64,000 nt of DNA. Source: Pseudomonas sp. FP453. GTDB lineage: Bacteria; Pseudomonadota; Gammaproteobacteria; Pseudomonadales; Pseudomonadaceae. The stretch is taken from positions 3,848,501 to 3,912,500 of the forward strand of contig NZ_CP117435.1 of the NCBI RefSeq assembly GCF_030687495.1, in the 5' to 3' direction. Shown here piece after piece: positions 57,083 through 64,000 of this stretch. A program made the translations under genes and the position numbers. The notes below the pieces were generated by a model. It saw nothing but the letters and a program-made list of their open reading frames with translations, was not told the DNA's origin and searched no databases. Position 1 is the stretch's first letter; every line of letters begins with the position of its first letter.

Positions 57083-57832
57083 TCAGGGGATGGCCGCGTC
57101 GAACTCGTTGCCGCTGTTGTCACGCAGGACCAGGCGCGTCTGCCCGGCGCCTTCGATGTCGAAGGCCAGGTTGGGGTTTTCGCTGACCGCCGGGAACAGC
57201 TCCAGCTCGGCCATGACCTGGCCGTTGTCGCCGAGCAATTGCGCGTGGTTGAGGTAGAACTCGGGGATGCCGCTGACCATGCCGTTGTCCATCGGGTGCG
57301 CCACCTGCACGCGCACGCGGCTGTACTCGCCACGCGGGTAGCGGCCGCCGAGCACTTCGCCGATATGCTCTTCCCAACCCGGCTGGGTGCGCACCACGCT
57401 CGGCGCGGTGCAGCCACCGCCGGCAGCGTCGATCAACGTCGAGCCCACGTGCCACACGCCGTCATCGGTGAGCACGGCGGCACGCAGCGGCGTGGCCTGC
57501 TCGATGCGGATGCGCAGCGCCAGCCACGGCAACACGCCGGCCTTGGGCTGGAAGTCGACGATCTTCGGCAACGGATTCAGTTCGGCCCAGGCGAAGATGC
57601 GCACCACCCTGCCCTTGAACGCCCGTGCGTCGATCTCCAACGGCACCTGCCGCGCATCCTCGGCGAACGGCGGCGCCAGCAGCTTGACCCGCTCGTCGAA
57701 CACGAACGGCGCGTTGTCGAGGAATTGCTTGTGATAGAACGCCCACATCACCGACGGCACCGGGTCCACCTCGGTGGCCTGCACCGCCCAGGGCAACAGG
57801 CAGGCCAGCAGGCAAATCAGGCGCCGGATCAT
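57083..57832 (-). CDS. Quinoprotein dehydrogenase-associated SoxYZ-like carrier
   Basis: 249 residues with a signal peptide ending WAVQATE. The N-terminal half resembles SoxY, with a Cys in GGGCTAPSVV where SoxY carries its substrate-binding Cys; the C-terminal half (RVQVAHPMDNGM, FPAVSENPNLAFDI) resembles SoxZ. It overlaps the XoxJ-like gene by 4 nt and is followed by the MBL hydrolase. Always found with PQQ alcohol dehydrogenases; role unknown, plausibly holding a thiol-bound intermediate for the hydrolase. Confidence 0.88.
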   Translation of the reverse strand: MIRRLICLLACLLPWAVQATEVDPVPSVMWAFYHKQFLDNAPFVFDERVKLLAPPFAEDARQVPLEIDARAFKGRVVRIFAWAELNPLPKIVDFQPKAGVLPWLALRIRIEQATPLRAAVLTDDGVWHVGSTLIDAAGGGCTAPSVVRTQPGWEEHIGEVLGGRYPRGEYSRVRVQVAHPMDNGMVSGIPEFYLNHAQLLGDNGQVMAELELFPAVSENPNLAFDIEGAGQTRLVLRDNSGNEFDAAIP

Positions 57833-58704
57833 TGGTACATCTCGGGCACTTCGTAGCGCAGGCCGTAATGGCTGTAGATGGCTTGCAGGCTGCCGTCGCG
57901 GATCAGGCCTTCCAGCGCCTCTTCCACGGCATACGCCAGTTGCCGGTTGCTTTCATGCACCGCCATGCCGATCTCCCACCGTTGTCGGCCCATGTTCGGG
58001 TAAGCGTTTTCCGCCAGGGCCAGTTGCGGGTCGCGGGCCTCATGCACCTGCCAGTCGATCTCGCCACGCATCGCCATCACCGCATCGACCTCCCCGGCTT
58101 TCATCGCCGCAAAGGCCTGGGGCACGTTGGCATAGTGGCGGGTCTTGCCCGCCAGCAGGCCGTTGAACACCGAGGTGAGATAGAACGAGGGCACACTGTC
58201 CACTTCCACGCCAATCGGGTGTTCCTGGAACACCGCCACGCTGGCCACGCTGTCCAGGCGGCGGCGGTCATAGGCCACCTGCCATTGTTCGTTCTGGTAC
58301 GGCCCGAACATCACCACATGGCCGTTTTCCAGCTCGCCCTGGTCGTTGCGCTTTTGCGTGTATTCATGGTCGTAGGGCGCGCGCATCATCAGGTCGGCCA
58401 ACTGCTGGTTATGCAACTGGCTGCCGCGCCAGATGTAGTCGCGCAGGTCGTCGTCGAGTTTCTCGCCGGCCGGCGCCCAGATCAGGCGCAGCTGCACGCC
58501 CAAGGCCTTGGCCAGGGCCTGGGCGAGCTCCACGTCGACGCCGCGCGGGGTGCCGCCGTCGTCGAAGCTGTAGGGTGCGAAATCCTTGTACACCGCCACT
58601 TTCAACTCGCCGGCGGCGATCATCTGGTCATAGCTGCGCACCTGCGCCTGTGCCGCCTGACAGCACAGCAAGGCCAGGCTCAACACCAGGCTGATCAGGC
58701 GCAT
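57829..58704 (-). CDS. XoxJ/MoxJ-like periplasmic substrate-binding protein
   Basis: 291 residues with a signal peptide ending CCQAAQAQV. Solute-binding fold of the SBP_bac_3 type (LKVAVYKDFAPYSFDDGGTPRGVDVELAQALAKALG, broken here as LKVAVYKDFAPYSF and GVDVELAQALAKALG). In methylotrophs the MoxJ/XoxJ relatives help mature or activate the methanol dehydrogenase. It lies 3 nt after pedF, so it is made with the cytochrome. Confidence 0.9.
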   Translation of the reverse strand: MRLISLVLSLALLCCQAAQAQVRSYDQMIAAGELKVAVYKDFAPYSFDDGGTPRGVDVELAQALAKALGVQLRLIWAPAGEKLDDDLRDYIWRGSQLHNQQLADLMMRAPYDHEYTQKRNDQGELENGHVVMFGPYQNEQWQVAYDRRRLDSVASVAVFQEHPIGVEVDSVPSFYLTSVFNGLLAGKTRHYANVPQAFAAMKAGEVDAVMAMRGEIDWQVHEARDPQLALAENAYPNMGRQRWEIGMAVHESNRQLAYAVEEALEGLIRDGSLQAIYSHYGLRYEVPEMYQ

Positions 58705-58707
58705 GGC

Positions 58708-59169
58708 TTACTCCTCGACGCGCACGGAATCCAGGTAGGTACGCACCGCCCACAGGGCTTCCTGGCTCAGGTAGTCGGCCATTTTCGGCATGTACACGCG
58801 GCCGTCACGCACGGCGCCGTGGCGCACGCGTTCGACAAACCACTCATCCCCGGCGTCGCCTTCGTCGAGCATGCGCAGGTCCGGCGCGATACCACCGGAC
58901 TTCGCCTCCAGCCCGTGGCACGCGGCGCAGTTCTGGTTGTAGGCAGAGGAGCCGATTTCGACGGCCTTGTCGTGCTCAGGGGACTTGCGATACGGGTTGT
59001 TGGCCGCCCAGCCGTCGCCATCGAGCGGCACGCCCGCGTCCTTGATCGGCGTCAGGCCTTTGGTTTCCACCGCCTGGGGCACCACGTTGCCATGGGCCCA
59101 TACGGCGCCCACGTTGATTACACCCACCAGCAGGCCGGCCACGAGCAAGGCGTTGCGTTTTGTTGTCAT
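58708..59169 (-). CDS. pedF: Cytochrome c550, electron acceptor of the PQQ dehydrogenases
   Basis: 153 residues from the ATG at 59167-59169; signal peptide ending GAVWAHGN. One haem c site CAACH with the distal Met in VYMPKMADYL. It accepts electrons from PedE and PedH and passes them to the terminal oxidase. First gene of the pedF to MBL operon and divergent from pedE. The 8-residue longer start is less likely. Confidence 0.93.
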   Translation of the reverse strand: MTTKRNALLVAGLLVGVINVGAVWAHGNVVPQAVETKGLTPIKDAGVPLDGDGWAANNPYRKSPEHDKAVEIGSSAYNQNCAACHGLEAKSGGIAPDLRMLDEGDAGDEWFVERVRHGAVRDGRVYMPKMADYLSQEALWAVRTYLDSVRVEE

Positions 59170-59425
59170 TATTTTTGTCCTCTCAGATTGCACGCAAACC
59201 CCATTGCAGAGGCTATGGCAACCATCTTAGGAACCCGCCGTCCTGCACCGTATGCTGCTTTGGTGGCCGCGCTCTAGTCCCTTGGTAGTAGGGCTTGTGG
59301 GGCACACCCAAATCAGCGGCGGTTCGGGAAGTCTTCCCGGCAACAGCGGGAATTTTTCCGTATCCAGCCACCGCCCCGGCGCACCACCCTGTGCAGGCCA
59401 AAACCTCCACTGGGAACTGCAAACC
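59170..59425. promoter_or_regulatory. Divergent pedF/pedE promoter region with paired palindromes
   Basis: CGGGAAGTCTTCCCG at 59325-59339 is followed after 7 bp by a second, weaker copy CGGGAATTTTTCCG at 59347-59360, 66-80 bp before pedE. At 59274-59293 a CTAGTCCCTTGGTAGTAGGG element lies about 115 bp before pedF and resembles one before pedH. These are candidate sites for the LuxR-type regulators of the locus. Confidence 0.6.
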
Positions 59426-61316
59426 ATGACAATAAGATCGCTCCCCTCCCGCTCCCCTCTAAGCCTTGCCGTGCAAGCCTTTTTGCTGGTGGGCAGCCTG
59501 TCCTTCAGTGCGGCGAGTTTCGCCGCCGCCGAACCTGCCAAGACGACGCGCAACGTCACCTGGGAAGACATCGCCAACGACCACCTGACCACCAAGGATG
59601 TGCTGCAATACGGCATGGGCACCAACGCCCAGCGCTGGAGCCCGCTGGCCCAGGTCAATGACAAGAACGTGTTCAAGCTCACGCCCGCCTGGTCGTATTC
59701 CTTTGGCGACGAGAAGCAGCGCGGCCAGGAATCCCAGGCCATCGTCAGCGACGGCGTGGTCTACGTCACCGGCTCGTATTCCCGCGTGTTCGCCCTCGAC
59801 GCGAAAACCGGCAAACGCCTGTGGACCTACAACCACCGCCTGCCCGACAACATTCGCCCGTGCTGTGACGTGGTCAACCGTGGCGCGGCGATCTTCGGCG
59901 ACAAGATCTACTTCGGCACCCTCGACGCGCGCCTGATCGCCCTCGACAAAAACACCGGCAAAGTGGTGTGGAACAAGAAATTCGGCGACCACGCCGCCGG
60001 CTACACCATGACCGGCGCACCGGTGCTGATCAAAGACAAGGTCACCGGCAAAGTGCTGCTGATCCACGGCAGCTCCGGCGATGAATTCGGCGTGGTCGGC
60101 CAGCTGTATGCCCGCGACCCGGACACCGGCGAAGAAGTGTGGATGCGCCCCTTCGTCGAAGGCCACATGGGCCGCCTCAATGGCAAGGACAGCACCCCCA
60201 CCGGCGACGTCAAGGCGCCGTCGTGGCCGGATGATCCGACCACCGAAACCGGCAAGGTCGAGGCCTGGAGCCACGGCGGCGGCGCCCCTTGGCAGAGCGC
60301 AAGCTTCGATGCCGAGACCAACACCATCATCGTCGGCGCCGGCAACCCCGGCCCGTGGAACACCTGGGCGCGCACCTCCAAGGACGGCAACCCCCACGAC
60401 TTCGACAGCCTCTACACCTCGGGACAGGTCGGCGTCGACCCAAGCACCGGCGAAGTGAAGTGGTTCTACCAGCACACGCCCAACGATGCCTTGGGACTTC
60501 TCCGGCAACAACGAACTGGTGCTGTTCGACTACAAGGACAAGGACGGCAAGGTCACCAAGGCCACCGGCCACGCCGACCGCAACGGCTTCTTCTATGTGG
60601 TGGACCGCAACAACGGCATGCAAAACGCCTTCCCGTTCGTGGATAACATCACCTGGGCCAGCCATATCGACCTGAAGACCGGGCGCCCCGTGGAAAACGA
60701 AGGCCAGCGTCCGGCCAAGCCATTGCCGGGGGAAACCAAGGGCAAGCCGGTGGAAGTCTCGCCGCCGTTCCTCGGTGGCAAGAACTGGAACCCCATGGCC
60801 TACAGCCAGGACACCGGCCTGTTCTACATCCCCGGCAACCAGTGGAAAGAGGAATACTGGACCGAAGAGGTCAACTACAAGAAGGGCTCGGCTTACCTGG
60901 GCATGGGCTTCCGCATCAAGCGCATGTACGACGACCACGTCGGCACCCTGCGCGCAATGAACCCGACCACCGGCAAGGTGGTGTGGGAGCACAAGGAACA
61001 CCTGCCACTGTGGGCCGGCGTGCTGGCGACCAAGGGCAACCTGGTGTTCACCGGCACCGGCGATGGTTTCTTCAAGGCCTTCGACGCGAAAACCGGCAAG
61101 GAGCTGTGGAAGTTCCAGACCGGCAGCGGCATCGTCTCGCCGCCGATTACCTGGGAACAGGATGGCGAGCAGTACATCGGCGTCACCGTCGGTTATGGCG
61201 GCGCGGTGCCGTTGTGGGGTGGCGACATGGCCGAGTTGACCAAGCCGGTGGCACAGGGTGGGTCATTCTGGGTGTTCAAGATCCCGAGCTGGGATCAGAA
61301 GACCGCGCAAAAATAA
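59426..61316 (+). pseudogene. pedE: PQQ-dependent ethanol dehydrogenase, calcium type (PedE/ExaA-like), one frameshift
   Basis: Signal peptide ending AASFAAAEP, propeller and W-motifs as in PedH, adjacent Cys in RPCCDVVNRG. The catalytic loop is WDFSGNNE, with Ser in place of the second Asp, the mark of the Ca2+ enzyme. The frame breaks at TT 60491-60492 (GATGCCTTGG): the first part ends just after HTPNDA and the second resumes with WDFSG. Removing one T gives a normal 629-residue protein. Since both halves are well conserved, sequence error is the likelier cause. Divergent from pedF. Confidence 0.92.
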
Positions 61317-61342
61317 CCTTTAGTTGATGCGGGGCCCGCTTT

Positions 61343-61463
61343 TGTGGCGAGGGAGCTTGCTCCCGCCGGGCTGCGAAGCGGCCCCGCTTTTCCTCCTGCA
61401 ACACTGTGCAGCCAGGCTTTGCGACTGCTGCGCAGTCGAGCGGGAGCAAGCTCCCTCGCCACA
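61343..61463. repeat. REP doublet of a second type
   Basis: Arms TGTGGCGAGGGAGCTTGCTC and GAGCAAGCTCCCTCGCCACA; a different REP class from the others in the window. Lies between pedE and the pentapeptide gene, ending only 12 bp before the latter's start. Confidence 0.9.
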
Positions 61464-61474
61464 GAGGTATTGCG

Positions 61475-62122
61475 ATGAGATATCTACCGTTACTCGTGCT
61501 GCTGTCCCTGCCCCTCGCCCACGCCGACGACGGCGACGACGCCCCCCTGATCATCAACGGCTGCACCCTCGCCGAACACAGCCAATGCCCCGGCGCCAAC
61601 CTCAAAGGCGCCAACCTGCGCAACCAGAACCTCAGCGGCATGAACCTGGCCGGCGCCGACCTGCGCGACGCGGACCTGCGCCACGCCAACCTCGACCTGG
61701 CCAACCTGGAAAAAGCCCAGCTGCAAGGCGCCAACCTCACCCGCGCCAGCCTGCAACAAGCCAACCTGCGCCTCGCCGACTTTACCGGCGCCACGCTGAT
61801 GGCCGTACAAGGCTGGGGAATGTTTGCCCAGGGCGCGCAATTTGAAAACGCCAACCTCAGCGGCGCCTACCTGCAATTTGCGCGGCTGTCGGGGGCGAAG
61901 CTGCACAAGGCCAACCTGCGCGCGGCAGACCTGGAAATGACCTGGTTGAGCAAGGCGGATCTGCAAGGCGCAGACCTCAGCGATGCGAACCTGCAAGAAG
62001 CCAAGTTCGGGGAAAGCAACCTGGAGCAGGCCACCTTGAGTGGCAGCCGCCAGCACTACGCCAACTTCCAGGACGCCAATATGGAAGGCTGCAAGGACTG
62101 CCCGACCACCTGGGATCGATAG
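61475..62122 (+). CDS. Secreted pentapeptide-repeat protein of the alcohol oxidation locus
   Basis: 215 residues from ATG 61475 with AGAGG upstream; signal peptide ending PLAHADD. From about residue 40 it is almost wholly A(D/N)LxX pentapeptide repeats (GANLKGANLRNQNLSGMNLAG), predicted to form a right-handed quadrilateral beta helix. Two Cys pairs flank the repeats (NGCTLAEHSQCPG and GCKDCPTTW). The P. putida locus carries a similar gene in the same place between pedE and pedR2. Function unknown; a periplasmic scaffold is conceivable. Confidence 0.9.
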   Translation: MRYLPLLVLLSLPLAHADDGDDAPLIINGCTLAEHSQCPGANLKGANLRNQNLSGMNLAGADLRDADLRHANLDLANLEKAQLQGANLTRASLQQANLRLADFTGATLMAVQGWGMFAQGAQFENANLSGAYLQFARLSGAKLHKANLRAADLEMTWLSKADLQGADLSDANLQEAKFGESNLEQATLSGSRQHYANFQDANMEGCKDCPTTWDR

Positions 62123-62155
62123 AGCCCCTCATTTTGATCTGTGAACCCGGTCCAC

Positions 62156-62242
62156 TGTGGGAGCTGGCTTGCCTGCGATGCAGGCAACTCGGTCTGTCAG
62201 TCAGACCGCAGTGATGCCATCGCAGGCAAGCCAGCTCCCACA
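62156..62242. repeat. REP doublet
   Basis: Inverted GTGGGAGCTGGCTTGCC pair between the converging pentapeptide and response-regulator genes. Confidence 0.9.
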
Positions 62243-62266
62243 GGGTTCGGTGTACATCAGGCAAAA

Positions 62267-62893
62267 TTAGCCGGCGACTCTCACCACCCCCAGATCAATC
62301 CCCACATGCACCAACTCCGCATGAGAGCTGACCTGCAACTTGCTCTTGAGCAGGGTCAAGTGATTCGACACGGTCTTGCTGCTGATACTCAGCTGCTCGG
62401 CAATCTGCCGGGCCGGGGTGCCTTTGGCGAGCATCAGGAAAATCTCCAGCTCGCGCGGGGTCATGCTGTGCAGGCGCGGGTCGGCAGCCTGACAGGCCAG
62501 CTGGGTGGCCAGGGGTTGTTCGATGTAGGCGTGGCCGTCGAGGATGCGCCGCACCGCTTCAATCAACACCTGGGGTGCCGAGCTTTTGGTCAGGTAGCCC
62601 GCTGCCCCTGCGTCCAGTGCCTGGCGTACCAGCGGCAACTCATCGTGCATGCTGAAAAACAGCACCCGCAGTTGCGGCAAGCGCTGGCGCAGGCGCCGGG
62701 TGGTTTCCAGGCCGCTGATGCCGGGCAGGCCGAAGTCCATGATCACCAGGTTCGGCACCGCTTCGTGCACCCGTGCCAGGGCTTCTTCGCCACTGGCCGC
62801 CTCGCGCACTTCAATCGCCGGCAGCAACGCGCGCAACAGGCTGGCGTAGCCCTGGCGGACCACGGCGTGGTCATCCACCAACAGAATATTCAT
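62267..62893 (-). CDS. pedR2: LuxR/NarL-type response regulator (PedR2/EraR-like)
   Basis: 208 residues. Receiver domain with acidic pocket DDH and acceptor Asp53 (VIMDFGLPG), Lys in YLTKSSAPQ, then a C-terminal LuxR HTH (MTPRELEIFLMLAKGTPARQIAEQLSISSKTVSNHLTLL, split here as TPRELEIFLMLAKG and IAEQLSISSKTVSNHL). In P. putida the PedS2/PedR2 pair sets the switch between PedE and PedH in response to lanthanides. The start overlaps the kinase stop (ATGA). Confidence 0.9.
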   Translation of the reverse strand: MNILLVDDHAVVRQGYASLLRALLPAIEVREAASGEEALARVHEAVPNLVIMDFGLPGISGLETTRRLRQRLPQLRVLFFSMHDELPLVRQALDAGAAGYLTKSSAPQVLIEAVRRILDGHAYIEQPLATQLACQAADPRLHSMTPRELEIFLMLAKGTPARQIAEQLSISSKTVSNHLTLLKSKLQVSSHAELVHVGIDLGVVRVAG

Positions 62894-64000
62894 AGCGCCT
62901 CCGCAGGCATGTCCAGCGCCAGCGCCCAGCCTTTGCCGGGGTGGCTGACGATCTTCAATTCACCGCCCAGGCAGCGGGCGCGTTCGTACATCGAGTGCAG
63001 GCCGACGCCGGGGCGCTGGGGTTGTTGCGCGCCCTGGCCGTTGTCGCGCACCCACAGGCGCAAGCGCGTGCCGCGATGTTGCAGGCGCACGCGCACCTGA
63101 CTGGCGTCGGCGTGGCGCACGATGTTGGTCAAGGCTTCCTGGAGCAAACGGTAGAGGTGGGTCTTGTTGGCCGGGGACAACGGCGGCAGCGCCTCACTGA
63201 CTTGCAGTTGGCAGTCGATGCCATGGCTGGCGCGCCATTGCGTCACCAGCATGGCAAACGCCTCGGCCATTGGCAGGTGCTGCAAGGCCACCGGATAAAG
63301 GTCGTGGACCAGCTCGCGAAAGCCCTGTTGCAAATGTTCGCAGTGCTCCTCCAGCAACTGCACGGTGCGCGCCAGCGTTTGCGGCTGGTGGGCGATCAGC
63401 GGCAACAGGCACACCTGCGCGCGAATCCCTGCCAGGTACTGGCCGAGGTCATCGTGCAGGGTCTGGGCCAGGCGCGTGCGCTCCTGTTCCTGCACCGCCA
63501 GCAGGGTTTGGGTGAGGCGGGTGTTGTCGGTGCGCGCCTGTTCGAGGGCGGCGGTCATGCGGTTGAAGTGCTGCGCCAGTTGTTGCGCTTCGGGCGCCCC
63601 GGCACTGCGCAGGCGCACGTTGAGGCGGCCGCTGCACACCTGTTGCAGGGCCAGCAGCAATTCATCCAGCACGCCCATGCCACGGCGCACCGCCCAGCGG
63701 ATGGTCAACAGGCTCAGGGCCAATGCCAGGGCACACAGGCCGAGCAGTTGCTGCAAGGAGTCCCAGACTTCGTCGATCTCGTCACGCGGGTCGACGGCGA
63801 TGGAAACCCGTCGGCCATCGGCCAAGTCCAGCACCTCGGCACTATGGCGCGCCTGGGCGAACAGCAGGCGCCCGAGCCAGGCGTCCAGCCCGTCTTGCTC
63901 CGGCGCTGGCAGGGTTGCGTCAGGCCCCAGCCACTGCACGCGCACATGGCGCAGGCTGGCGGTGAGCCGCGGTTGCAGGCTGGCGGGGTCGCGGGCGGCG
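62890..64000 (-). CDS. pedS2: Sensor histidine kinase (PedS2/EraS-like), truncated by the window edge
   Basis: At least 369 residues; the frame stays open through 64000 (upstream residues LQPRLTASLRHV), so the N-terminus lies outside the window and the GTG at 63945 is not the start. Visible: the end of a periplasmic domain like that of MoxY-type kinases, one membrane segment (LLGLCALALALSLLTIRWAV), a HAMP linker, HisKA_3 with LAQTLHDDLGQYLAG and a HATPase domain with LYRLLQEALTNIVRHADA. It is co-transcribed with pedR2. In P. putida this kinase responds to lanthanides. Confidence 0.88.
   Translation of the reverse strand, partial: AARDPASLQPRLTASLRHVRVQWLGPDATLPAPEQDGLDAWLGRLLFAQARHSAEVLDLADGRRVSIAVDPRDEIDEVWDSLQQLLGLCALALALSLLTIRWAVRRGMGVLDELLLALQQVCSGRLNVRLRSAGAPEAQQLAQHFNRMTAALEQARTDNTRLTQTLLAVQEQERTRLAQTLHDDLGQYLAGIRAQVCLLPLIAHQPQTLARTVQLLEEHCEHLQQGFRELVHDLYPVALQHLPMAEAFAMLVTQWRASHGIDCQLQVSEALPPLSPANKTHLYRLLQEALTNIVRHADASQVRVRLQHRGTRLRLWVRDNGQGAQQPQRPGVGLHSMYERARCLGGELKIVSHPGKGWALALDMPAEAL

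Noticed and set aside
63714..63947. GTG or ATG near 63945 as the start of the sensor kinase
   Set aside because: The frame continues to the window edge with kinase-like residues, so the start lies outside.

Overview
The window is a chromosomal stretch of a GC-rich gammaproteobacterium, almost certainly a Pseudomonas of the fluorescens group. The evidence is the order ppiD-hupB-lon-clpX-clpP-tig, a tRNA His/Leu/His/Arg cluster and folD, the PQQ alcohol dehydrogenase locus laid out as in P. putida, the reductive pyrimidine genes, and a dozen copies of the GTGGGAGCTGGCTTGCC-type REP palindrome. No transposase, prophage or CRISPR array was seen.

Layout. 1-4.8 kb: end of a probable carbon-nitrogen hydrolase, an AraC regulator, a 28-codon small gene, a DUF2242 lipoprotein, and a divergent LysR/MFS pair. 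4.8-15.4 kb: the conserved proteostasis block (PpiD, HU-beta, Lon with a sigma32-type promoter, ClpX, ClpP, trigger factor), four tRNAs and FolD. 15.5-19 kb: an alpha/beta hydrolase, PBP7, a degenerate C39-like lipoprotein and small envelope proteins. 19.1-24.9 kb: a tripartite RND efflux operon whose outer-membrane gene is frameshifted twice. 25-29.6 kb: an accessory island with a MocR regulator and a tightly overlapping five-gene operon (LysE exporter, 2OG/Fe(II) amino-acid-type dioxygenase, AurF-like diiron oxygenase, [2Fe-2S] ferredoxin, GNAT acetyltransferase). It looks like an undescribed minimal pathway for an oxidised amino acid and is the best discovery candidate here.

29.9-38.4 kb: complete reductive pyrimidine catabolism (HyuC-type ureidopropionase, NCS1 transporter, dihydropyrimidinase, PreT, PreA, RutR-like regulator). 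38.6-39.8 kb: CopC/CopD. 40-44.2 kb: uronate use (OprD-type porin, uronate dehydrogenase, lactonase, aldose epimerase), with similar promoter plus GntR-like operator architecture before the porin and udh. 44.2-47 kb: an EmrAB-like pump with a frameshifted membrane fusion protein. 47.1-47.9 kb: a large nested inverted repeat. 47.9-49.4 kb: a DASS transporter.

49.6-64 kb: the rare-earth/calcium alcohol oxidation locus: a soluble hybrid kinase (ErcS'-like), Fe-ADH (ErcA-like), an orphan pqqA, aldehyde dehydrogenase, PedH (Asp-x-Asp, lanthanide type), MBL hydrolase, SoxYZ-like carrier, XoxJ-like binding protein, cytochrome c550, PedE (Asp-x-Ser, calcium type, frameshifted), a pentapeptide-repeat protein and the PedR2/PedS2-like two-component system. 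Matching CGGGAA..TTCCCG palindromes precede both dehydrogenases.

Five single-base insertions interrupt four otherwise normal genes. All are +1 changes, mostly in short homopolymers, which points to sequence error at least as much as to real decay.
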